From Pseudomonadota bacterium (GTDB lineage: Bacteria > Pseudomonadota > Gammaproteobacteria > Steroidobacterales > Steroidobacteraceae): a stretch of 8,483 bases of DNA. Positions 1-7,451 of the stretch are shown here, one piece after another. The position numbers and the translations under genes are program-made. The notes under the pieces were generated by a model, which was not told where the DNA came from, searched no databases, and was given only the letters and a program-made list of their open reading frames with translations. Position 1 is the first letter of the stretch. Every line of letters starts with the position of its first letter. Where the stretch lies: assembly GCA_018241455.1 (NCBI GenBank), contig JAFEDW010000076.1, forward strand, positions 1 to 8,483. Reading direction: 5' to 3'.

Positions 1-1875
<1,875 letters not shown>

Positions 1876-1907
1876 CGCGACTATCGGGTGTGATGTGCCT
1901 GAAGGGC

Positions 1908-1972
1908 CCGTGATCAAAGCCGGTTTGCCAAAGCGAGTTGCGGGGAGCGACGCAAACCGGCTTTGATCACGG
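1908..1972. repeat. Perfect 21-bp inverted repeat with 23-nt loop
   Basis: The arms at 1908-1928 and 1952-1972 are exact reverse complements over 21 bp, separated by 23 nt (1929-1951). After a C/C mismatch, GGG 1904-1906 can pair with CCC 1974-1976 and extend the stem. Each arm carries the palindrome TGATCA and the core AAAGCCGGTTT. It begins 33 nt after the clpB stop and ends 22 nt before the TATAAT box of the next gene. No T-run follows on either strand, so it is not a standard intrinsic terminator. It could stabilise the clpB mRNA 3' end, bind a dimeric regulator, or be a copy of a dispersed palindromic repeat (REP/MITE type). The sequence alone does not decide between these. Confidence 0.9.
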
Positions 1973-1994
1973 CCCCATCTGCCGCGTCTCGCCC

Positions 1995-2000
1995 TATAAT
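1995..2000 (+). promoter_or_regulatory. Candidate -10 box for the FmdB-DUF502-aminotransferase unit
   Basis: TATAAT matches the sigma-70 -10 consensus exactly, in otherwise GC-rich sequence. It would start transcription near 2007, leaving a leader of about 23 nt before the ATG at 2030. No recognisable -35 sits at the right distance: 1972-1977 reads GCCCCA and overlaps the last base of the upstream inverted repeat. An extended -10 (TGn) is also absent. The promoter may therefore need an activator or be weak. A likely Shine-Dalgarno sequence, GGGGAG at 2013-2018, follows. Confidence 0.5.
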
Positions 2001-2029
2001 TGCGTTCGGCTTGGGGAGCGAACGACAAC

Positions 2030-2494
2030 ATGCCTTTCTACGAGTACGAGTGCCCGGCGTGCAAGTTCTACACCGAGGTGCTGCAGAAGATCAGCGACAA
2101 ACCGCTGAGGAAATGCCCGTCCTGCGGCAAGACGGGATTCAAGCGGCTGGTATCGGCGCCGGTCTTCAGGCTCAAGGGCTCGGGCTGGTACGAGACCGAC
2201 TTCAAGTCGGACAAGGAAGGGCAGCGCAATCTCGCCGGCGCCGAGCGTGAAGAAGCGCCGGCCGCCGATGCCAAGCCAAAGGCCGAAGACAAGGTGGCAG
2301 CCAAGCCTGGCGCCGAGGCCACCAGCACGAAATCCGAACCCGCGCCCAAGACCGACAAGCACAAACCCTCCGCTGCGCGCAGCGTGCCGGCCAAGCCCGG
2401 CCGCACGGGCGCAAAGCCGGCGGCGAAGCCCGCCGCGCGGCGCGGCGCAAAGCGCCCGGCCAGGTCCGCTTCGCGCGGGAGGGGGCGGCGGTGA
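2030..2494 (+). CDS. FmdB-family zinc-ribbon protein with basic, Ala/Pro-rich tail
   Basis: This is a 154-aa protein. Residues 1-60 form a small FmdB/CxxC_CxxC_SSSS-type zinc ribbon that starts MPFYEYECPAC. The presumed metal ligands are C8, C11, C29 and C32, and GFKRLVSAPVFRLKGSGWYETD follows as is typical for the family. From about residue 65 the protein becomes low-complexity, rich in Ala, Lys, Pro and Arg (AKPAAKPAARRGAKRPARS near the end, last residues RGRGRR), which resembles histone-H1-like tails. The family is proposed to be regulatory, but no firm biochemical role is known. ATG 2030 is preferred over an in-frame TTG at 2000, because the family begins at MP.YEY and GGGGAG lies 11 nt upstream. 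Its stop overlaps the next start. DNA or RNA binding by the tail is inference. Confidence 0.9.
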   Translation: MPFYEYECPACKFYTEVLQKISDKPLRKCPSCGKTGFKRLVSAPVFRLKGSGWYETDFKSDKEGQRNLAGAEREEAPAADAKPKAEDKVAAKPGAEATSTKSEPAPKTDKHKPSAARSVPAKPGRTGAKPAAKPAARRGAKRPARSASRGRGRR

Positions 2495-3168
2495 ATCGCG
2501 CCCGGGCGGTGAGTCGCGCGCGCATCATGCGCGGGCTGCGCCGTTACCTGATCAACGGATTGCTGATCTGGGTGCCGGTGCTGGTCACGGTGTTGGTGGT
2601 GCGCTTCATCCTGCAGCTGATGGATCAGACGCTGCTGGTGCTGCCGCGCGCGCTGCGTCCGGACGCACTGCTCGGGCTCCACGTGCCGGGCCTGGGCGCG
2701 GTGCTGGGCCTGCTGATCGTGCTGCTGACTGGCGTGCTGGTCACGAATTTCATCGGCCGCGCGCTGGTCGGCATCGGCGAGGAGCTGCTCGAACGCATCC
2801 CGTTCGTGCGCGCGCTGTACAGCGGCGTGAAGAGTTTCTCCGAGACCGTGTTGTCGAACTCGGGCAATTCATTCAAGAAAGTGCTGCTGGTGGAGTATCC
2901 GCGCGCCGGCGCCTGGAGCATCGGCTTCCAGACCACCGATCACCTGCCCGAGATCAACGCCAAGCTCGGTGAGCCGCAGGTTTGTGTATTCATTCCGACG
3001 ACGCCGAATCCGACCTCGGGGTTCATCATCTTCGTGCCCGCCTCGAAGTGCATCGAGCTCGACATGCACGTCGATGCCGCGATGAAGATGATCGTGACGC
3101 TCGGCGTCGTCGGGCCGTCCGCCTACGCAGTCGCGGCCGCCGCGGCGCCGGGAGCGACGCGCGGATGA
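2491..3168 (+). CDS. DUF502 (COV family) inner-membrane protein
   Basis: This 225-aa protein matches the DUF502/COV family, named after the plant CONTINUOUS VASCULAR RING proteins. Its bacterial function is unknown. Two hydrophobic segments are visible, at about 20-42 (LINGLLIWVPVLVTVLVV region) and about 68-90 (LGAVLGLLIVLLTGVLVT region). They are followed by the family's conserved stretches ERIPFVRALYSGVKSFSETV and VFIPTTPNPTSGFIIFVP, so it is probably an inner-membrane protein with a C-terminal soluble domain. The start is GTG 2491, which shares four bases (GTGA) with the FmdB stop and has the purine-rich run GGGAGGGGG at 2477-2485. The ATG at 2527 (MRGLRRYLIN) looks more like the usual family N-terminus and remains an alternative start. 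The tail is Ala-rich. Confidence 0.9.
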   Translation: MNRARAVSRARIMRGLRRYLINGLLIWVPVLVTVLVVRFILQLMDQTLLVLPRALRPDALLGLHVPGLGAVLGLLIVLLTGVLVTNFIGRALVGIGEELLERIPFVRALYSGVKSFSETVLSNSGNSFKKVLLVEYPRAGAWSIGFQTTDHLPEINAKLGEPQVCVFIPTTPNPTSGFIIFVPASKCIELDMHVDAAMKMIVTLGVVGPSAYAVAAAAAPGATRG

Positions 3169-4535
3169 GCGCGCCGGCCCGCTGGCCCTCACCGCAGGCC
3201 GTGGCGGCGCTGCGCGAACGCGAGCAGCATACATTCGAGGGCGCGCATCCGCGCGCCGCGGCGCTGACGCAGCAGAGCGAGCAGCACTGGCAGGGCGGCG
3301 TGCCGTTCCACTGGATGCGCGACTGGCCGCTGCCGTTCCCGGTCTTCGTGCACGCTGCCGTCGGCGCGACGCTGCACGACGTCGACGGTTATTCCTACGA
3401 TGATTTCTGCCTCGGCGACACCGGCGCGATGTTCGGCCACAGTCCGGCGCCGGTGGCCCGGGCGCTTGCGAAGCAGGCCACGCAGGGCCTGACGGCGATG
3501 CTGCCCGGCGAGCGCGTTGCCGCCATCGGCCAGTTGCTTGGCGAGCAGTTCGGGTTGCCGTGTTGGCAGATGACGCAGACTGCGACCGATGCCAATCGTT
3601 CGGTGCTGCGCCTGGCGCGTGCCGTCACTGCCCGCAGCGAGGTGCTGGTGTTCGACGGCTGCTACCACGGCACCGTCGATGAAACGCTGGTCTGCCTCGT
3701 GGACGGCAAGCCGCGCGCGCGCGCCGGATTGCGCGGGCCGCCCGCCGATGCGGCCGCCCACACGCGCATCGTTGAATTCAATGATGTGGCGGCACTGGCC
3801 GCCGCGCTCGCCGACCGCAAGGTCGCCGCGGTGCTGTGCGAACCGGCGCTGACCAACATGGGGATGGTGCTGCCGCAGCCGGGGTTCCACGCCGAGCTGC
3901 GCCGGTTGACGCGGGCGGCGGGCACGCTGCTCGTCATCGACGAGACGCACACGTTGTCGGCCGGCCGCGGCGGCTATACGCGGCAGCACAAGCTCGAACC
4001 CGACCTGCTGGTGTGCGGCAAGGCGATCGCCGGCGGCATGCCCTGCGCCGTGTATGGCATGACGGCCGAGATGCGCGCGCGCATCGAAACCATGCCGGCC
4101 AATGCCGAGCACGGCCACTCGGGGCTCGGCACAACGCTGTCGGCCAACCTGCTGGCGCTCGCTGCGATCGAGGCCTGCCTCGGCGAGGTGATGACCGACG
4201 CGGCCTTCGCGCACATGGAGGCGCAGGCGATCCGCCTCGAGCAGGGCCTGGCGGCGCTGCTCGCCAGGCGTGCGCTCCCCTGGCACGTGCAGCGTATCGG
4301 CGCGCGCGTCGAGCTGGGGTTCGGCGCGGCGCCGGCGCGCAACGGGCGCGAATCCGCGGCCGCCATGCAGCCCGAACTCGAGCGCCTGCTGCACCTGTAC
4401 CTGCTCAACCGCGGCGTGCTGTTGACCCCGTTCCACAACATGATGCTGCTCTCGCCGCAGACCGCGCCCGCCGCGGTCGACCGGCTGCTCACGCATCTCG
4501 GCGCGGCGCTGGACGAACTGGCTCGCGAGGCGTAG
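3165..4535 (+). CDS. Class-III PLP aminotransferase, glutamate-1-semialdehyde aminomutase-like
   Basis: This 456-aa protein has fold-type I, class-III aminotransferase architecture. GCYHG (Y167, H168) stacks on the PLP ring, D259 (VIDETHT) binds the pyridine nitrogen, and K286 (VCGKAIAGGMP) is the Schiff-base lysine. The Asp-Lys spacing of 27 matches the glutamate-1-semialdehyde aminomutase (GSAM) group. Two signatures differ from true HemL: the phosphate-site loop reads TQTATDA (137-143) instead of the usual NSGTEA, and DETHT replaces the usual DEV.TG. It is therefore probably an amino-acid or amino-ketone transaminase of unknown substrate, and I do not call it hemL. ATG 3165 overlaps the DUF502 stop (ATGA), with GGGAG at 3150-3154. 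Base usage resembles its neighbours, so there is no sign of recent transfer. It lies between DUF502 and aspS, which are often closer together in related genomes. Confidence 0.92.
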   Translation: MSAPARWPSPQAVAALREREQHTFEGAHPRAAALTQQSEQHWQGGVPFHWMRDWPLPFPVFVHAAVGATLHDVDGYSYDDFCLGDTGAMFGHSPAPVARALAKQATQGLTAMLPGERVAAIGQLLGEQFGLPCWQMTQTATDANRSVLRLARAVTARSEVLVFDGCYHGTVDETLVCLVDGKPRARAGLRGPPADAAAHTRIVEFNDVAALAAALADRKVAAVLCEPALTNMGMVLPQPGFHAELRRLTRAAGTLLVIDETHTLSAGRGGYTRQHKLEPDLLVCGKAIAGGMPCAVYGMTAEMRARIETMPANAEHGHSGLGTTLSANLLALAAIEACLGEVMTDAAFAHMEAQAIRLEQGLAALLARRALPWHVQRIGARVELGFGAAPARNGRESAAAMQPELERLLHLYLLNRGVLLTPFHNMMLLSPQTAPAAVDRLLTHLGAALDELAREA

Positions 4536-4580
4536 CCGCCCCGCGCCACCGTCCGCGCACGGGACCGGCGTGGTGCGGAT

Positions 4581-4609
4581 TTGCGCGTCACCACACATGC
4601 CCGTAACAT
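4581..4609 (+). promoter_or_regulatory. Candidate sigma-70-type promoter for aspS
   Basis: The 99-bp gap between the aminotransferase and aspS contains TTGCGC (4581-4586), a 17-bp spacer and TAACAT (4604-4609). The first matches three of six and the second four of six consensus bases, with optimal spacing. Transcription would start near 4616, about 19 nt before the aspS ATG. No intrinsic terminator lies in the gap, so read-through from the upstream genes is also possible. A weak AGG at 4627-4629 is the only ribosome-binding candidate. Confidence 0.35.
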
Positions 4610-4634
4610 CGCGGGCCTTTTCGGACAGGCGATC

Positions 4635-6407
4635 ATGCGCAGCCACTATTGCGGACAAGTCAACGAAACCCTGACCGGCCAGCAGGTCGCGGTCGTCGGC
4701 TGGGTGCATCGGCGGCGCGACCACGGCGGCGTGATCTTCGTCGACCTGCGCGACCGCGAGGGTCTGGTGCAGATCGTCTGCAATCCGGATGCGCCCGAGG
4801 TGTTTGCCAACGCCGAGAAACTGCGCAATGAATTCGTCGTGCGCGTCACCGGCACGGTGCGCGAGCGTCCGGCCGGCACCATCAACGCCAACCTTGCCTC
4901 CGGCCGCGTCGAGATCGTCGCCGGCGCGGTCGAGATCCTCAATCGCGCCGATCCGCTGCCGTTCCAGCTCGACGAGCAAGTCAGCGAGGAAGTGCGGCTC
5001 CGGTACCGCTACATCGACCTGCGGCGCGATGTCATGGCCGCGCGGCTCCGCCAGCGCCATGCCATCACCCGTTCGATGCGCCGCTTCCTCGACGGCCACG
5101 GCTTCATCGACATCGAAACGCCGATGCTGACCAAGGCCACGCCCGAGGGCGCACGCGACTACCTGGTGCCGAGCCGCACGCATCCGGGCAAGTTCTTCGC
5201 GCTGCCGCAGTCGCCGCAGATCTTCAAGCAGCTGCTGATGATCAGCGGTTTCGAGCGCTACTACCAGATCGTCAAGTGTTTTCGCGACGAGGACCTGCGC
5301 GCCGATCGCCAGCCCGAGTTCACGCAGCTCGACATCGAGACCAGCTTCCTGTCGCAGGAGCAGATCATCACGCTGATCGAGGAGCTGGTGCGCACGATGT
5401 TCCGCGACGTGCTGCAGCAGGAGTTGCCCAAGCCGTTCCCGCGCATGAGCTACCACGATGCGATGCGCCGCTACGGTTCCGACAAACCCGACCTGCGCGT
5501 GCCGCTCGAGCTGGTCGATGTCGCCGACCTGGTCGCTGGTTGCGATTTCAAGGTGTTCTCGGGGCCAGCGAAGGATCCCGCCGGCCGCGTCGCGGCGCTG
5601 CGCGTGCCGGGCGGCGGCGCGATGCCCCGCTCGCAGATCGACGAGTACACCGCGTACGTTGCGCGCTACGGCGCGCGCGGCCTCGCGTACATCAAGGTCA
5701 ACGAGCGCGCCAAGGGGCGCGATGGCCTGCAATCGCCGATCGTCAAGTTCCTCGACGAGGCGGCGGTCAAAGGCATCCTCGAGCGCACCGGTGCCGTCGA
5801 TGGCGACCTGGTGTTCTTCGGTGCCGATCGCGCCAAGGTCGTCAACGACGCGCTCGGTGCGCTGCGGCTGAAGGTCGGCGAAGACCAGAAGCTCGTCACG
5901 CCGGGCTGGCGACCGCTGTGGGTGCTGGATTTCCCGATGTTCGAATACGACGAGGACGCGAAGCGCTGGGTGGCGATGCACCACCCGTTCACCTCGCCGC
6001 AGGATCCTGATGCCGCCGCGCTAAAGGCGAATCCCGGCGCGGCGCTGGCGCAGGCCTACGACATGGTGCTCAACGGCAGCGAACTCGGTGGCGGCTCGGT
6101 GCGTATCCATAGACAGGAACTGCAATCAGCCGTGTTTGAGCTCCTCGGCATAGGCGCAGACGAGGCGCGCTCGAAATTCGGCTTCCTGCTCGATGCGCTG
6201 CGCTTCGGCGCGCCGCCGCACGGTGGACTCGCCTTCGGGCTCGATCGCATCGCGATGCTGATGTCGGGCGCCGACAGCATCCGCGACGTCATCGCCTTCC
6301 CGAAGACGCAGACCGCGGCCTGCCCGCTGACCGACGCGCCGACCGAGGTGAGCGAGCAGCAGCTGCGCGAACTGCACATCCGCGTGCGCCAGCCTCCGCC
6401 CGCCTAG
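4635..6407 (+). CDS. aspS: Aspartate--tRNA ligase, bacterial type (probably non-discriminating)
   Basis: The product has 590 aa, the same length as E. coli AspRS, and charges tRNA with aspartate using ATP in the cytoplasm. The N-terminal OB-fold anticodon domain starts MRSHYCGQVNE and contains GWVHRRRDHGG. The class-II catalytic core has QSPQIFKQLLM, motif 2 FRDEDLRADRQPEFTQ from F216 (R217 contacts ATP), a bacterial GAD insertion at about 290-420, and motif 3 GGLAFGLDRI ending near R538. His30 and Gly81 occupy the positions tied to non-discriminating AspRS in Pseudomonas aeruginosa, whereas E. coli has Leu and a charged residue there. This enzyme may thus also form Asp-tRNA(Asn) for GatCAB. 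ATG 4635 is chosen because the family starts MR.HYCG; the longer in-frame reading from 4581 would lie over the candidate promoter. Confidence 0.98.
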   Translation: MRSHYCGQVNETLTGQQVAVVGWVHRRRDHGGVIFVDLRDREGLVQIVCNPDAPEVFANAEKLRNEFVVRVTGTVRERPAGTINANLASGRVEIVAGAVEILNRADPLPFQLDEQVSEEVRLRYRYIDLRRDVMAARLRQRHAITRSMRRFLDGHGFIDIETPMLTKATPEGARDYLVPSRTHPGKFFALPQSPQIFKQLLMISGFERYYQIVKCFRDEDLRADRQPEFTQLDIETSFLSQEQIITLIEELVRTMFRDVLQQELPKPFPRMSYHDAMRRYGSDKPDLRVPLELVDVADLVAGCDFKVFSGPAKDPAGRVAALRVPGGGAMPRSQIDEYTAYVARYGARGLAYIKVNERAKGRDGLQSPIVKFLDEAAVKGILERTGAVDGDLVFFGADRAKVVNDALGALRLKVGEDQKLVTPGWRPLWVLDFPMFEYDEDAKRWVAMHHPFTSPQDPDAAALKANPGAALAQAYDMVLNGSELGGGSVRIHRQELQSAVFELLGIGADEARSKFGFLLDALRFGAPPHGGLAFGLDRIAMLMSGADSIRDVIAFPKTQTAACPLTDAPTEVSEQQLRELHIRVRQPPPA

Positions 6408-6426
6408 CGGCAGCGTACCGCCAGCC

Positions 6427-7086
6427 ATGAACGCCGCCGTCGTCTACGTCCATGGTCTCTGGCTCTCCGGGCACGAAGCCTTCATGCTGCGGCGGCGCCT
6501 CGAGAAAGAGCGCGGCTACGAGTGGCACGCCTTCGGCTACGCCTCCACCCTCCAGACGATGGCGGAAATCGCCGACGCCTTGAGCCAGACCATCGGCGCA
6601 ATCGCGGCGCCGACGGTGCACCTGGTCGGCCACAGCCTGGGGGGACTCGCGATCCTGCGCTGCCTCGAGCGCCATCCACAGCAACCGCCCGGACGCGTCG
6701 TGTTCCTCGGCACCCCCTGCCTCGCCAGCCGCTCGGCGAACGCGCTCGCGCGCTTCCGGTTCGGCCGCGCCATGCTGGGCCAGGCGGCGACCGAGGAACT
6801 GCTGTACGCGCACGAGCGTGCGTGGCGGCCGGGGCGCGAGCTCGGCATCATCGCCGGCAACCAGTCCTTCAGCCTCGGGCGCCTGGTCACGGATTTCGAT
6901 GAGGCCAATGATGGCACGGTCGCGGTGTCGGAGACGCGGCTGCCGGGCGCGACCGCGCATATCGTGCTGCCCGTCAGCCACTCCGGCATGCTGCTGTCGG
7001 CACGCGTCGCGCACGAAGTGGGGCAGTTCCTCGAATTCGGGCGCTTCGGCGCCGCGCCGGCCGGCGACGCTCCGCCGCCCGGCTGA
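6427..7086 (+). CDS. Small cytoplasmic alpha/beta hydrolase (lipase/esterase-like)
   Basis: This is a 219-aa alpha/beta-hydrolase-fold protein. It opens directly with the first strand, AVVYVHGLW (H9-G10, the oxyanion loop region), so there is no signal peptide and it should be cytoplasmic. The nucleophile elbow is GHSLGG with Ser70. The likely acid is D162 in NDGTVAV, and the likely base is H185 in VSHSGML. The NDGTV...VSHS.M layout is typical of PGAP1-like and lipase-type esterases. The substrate cannot be read from the sequence. It starts 19 nt after the aspS stop with no clear Shine-Dalgarno sequence, so it probably depends on aspS transcription. The C-terminal 15 residues are Ala/Pro/Gly-rich and are probably disordered. 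Confidence 0.88.
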   Translation: MNAAVVYVHGLWLSGHEAFMLRRRLEKERGYEWHAFGYASTLQTMAEIADALSQTIGAIAAPTVHLVGHSLGGLAILRCLERHPQQPPGRVVFLGTPCLASRSANALARFRFGRAMLGQAATEELLYAHERAWRPGRELGIIAGNQSFSLGRLVTDFDEANDGTVAVSETRLPGATAHIVLPVSHSGMLLSARVAHEVGQFLEFGRFGAAPAGDAPPPG

Positions 7087-7175
7087 CTGTTCAGTTTTCC
7101 TTAACTCCAGCTCAGCGCTTGCGTTTGCTGGTCACCACCGGCGCGCGCAGCATTTGCCTCATGGAATCCACGGCG

Positions 7176-7215
7176 GCCGCGGGTTGAAACCTTTCGGGCG
7201 CCGCGGGGTTTAAAC
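7176..7215 (+). repeat. Imperfect direct repeat in leader of the small peptide gene
   Basis: GCCGCGGGTTGAAAC (7176-7190) recurs as GCCGCGGGGTTTAAAC (7200-7215), differing by one inserted base and one substitution, with starts 24 nt apart. Each copy contains CCGCGG. The second ends in the palindrome GTTTAAAC, which is unusually AT-rich for this DNA. Tandem copies about two helical turns apart would suit a regulator binding one face. The function is not established. Confidence 0.6.
7184..7214 (+). promoter_or_regulatory. Possible promoter of the small exported peptide
   Basis: TTGAAA (7184-7189, five of six matches to the -35 consensus) and TTTAAA (7209-7214, four of six to the -10) are separated by 19 bp, which is longer than optimal. 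Both hexamers lie inside the imperfect direct repeat, so repeat and promoter may be the same signal. The GTTGAAACCTTT context could alternatively be the -35 of an ECF sigma factor. Low certainty. Confidence 0.3.
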
Positions 7216-7239
7216 GGCAACGGATCTCGAACCGAACTC

Positions 7240-7245
7240 AAGGAG
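7240..7245 (+). promoter_or_regulatory. Strong Shine-Dalgarno site for the small peptide gene
   Basis: AAGGAG lies 7 nt before the ATG at 7253. It is the best ribosome-binding match in the window, which supports the small downstream reading frame as a real, well-translated gene. Confidence 0.75.
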
Positions 7246-7252
7246 CATCGTC

Positions 7253-7432
7253 ATGAACACCCACAAGACCTTCAGCCTGCTGGCTGCCGTGCTGATTGTT
7301 GCCGGCCAGGCCGCACTGTTCGCCGCGGACACGCACGCGAGCGTGCCGGATGCGAACAGCGATACGTACCCCGCGCACGCGGTGTCGCTCACTGCCTCGA
7401 CACTGCGCGCCGATCTGGCCCAGGGTGCGTAA
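7253..7432 (+). CDS. Small exported peptide of unknown function (59 aa)
   Basis: I do not recognise a family. The 59-aa product has a short basic n-region (H4, K5) and a hydrophobic stretch from about F7 to A24 (FSLLAAVLIVAGQAALFA). Possible signal-peptidase sites are after A24/A25 or after A29 (DTHA). The mature part would be about 30-35 residues, polar, with no cysteines, so neither a lipoprotein nor a disulfide peptide. Evidence that it is real comes from the strong AAGGAG site, the signal-peptide shape, and an intrinsic terminator directly at its stop. The final codons (Gln57, Gly58, Ala59, stop TAA) are part of that terminator hairpin. It appears monocistronic with a leader of its own and is convergent with mutS. 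An expressed non-coding RNA with an incidental reading frame is the alternative. Confidence 0.75.
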   Translation: MNTHKTFSLLAAVLIVAGQAALFAADTHASVPDANSDTYPAHAVSLTASTLRADLAQGA

Positions 7433-7449
7433 GCACCCTGGGTTTTTTT
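7419..7449 (+). terminator. Intrinsic terminator with stop codon in its loop
   Basis: CCCAGGGTGC (7419-7428) pairs perfectly with GCACCCTGGG (7433-7442) around the four-base loop GTAA, followed by seven T residues (7443-7449). The TAA of the small peptide gene (7430-7432) occupies the loop, and the 5' arm encodes the last residues. It serves plus-strand transcription. On the minus strand the hairpin falls just after the mutS stop but no U-run follows it there, so it is not a canonical terminator for mutS. Confidence 0.93.
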
Positions 7450-7451
7450 GT

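Noticed and set aside
1908..1972. The inverted repeat after clpB read as a rho-independent terminator.
   Set aside because: No T-run follows it in either direction, and the 23-nt loop is much larger than usual for intrinsic terminators.
2000..2029. TTG start at 2000 adding ten residues to the FmdB protein.
   Set aside because: It would begin inside the -10 box, and the family N-terminus MP.YEY begins precisely at the ATG at 2030.
2068..2682. A 204-codon minus-strand open frame opposite fmdB and the DUF502 start.
   Set aside because: His/Gln/Arg/Pro-rich translation without motifs, opposite well-supported sense genes.
3165..4535. Naming the class-III aminotransferase hemL.
   Set aside because: The motifs TQTATDA and DETHT differ from the glutamate-1-semialdehyde aminomutase signatures, and neighbours give no tetrapyrrole context.
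3189..5984. A 931-codon open frame on the minus strand, antisense to the aminotransferase and aspS.
   Set aside because: It runs in codon register with both sense genes, so its stops would be the complements of sense TTA, CTA and TCA, codons this GC-rich genome hardly uses. It ends exactly at a TCA serine codon near the aminotransferase start (3189-3191). The predicted protein is Arg/His/Asp/Ala-rich with no recognisable domain, while both sense genes are clearly real.
7082..7104. A small hairpin (CTGA...TCAG then TTTT) after the hydrolase as its terminator.
   Set aside because: The stem is only about 4 bp and the T-run is broken, so it is too weak to call.
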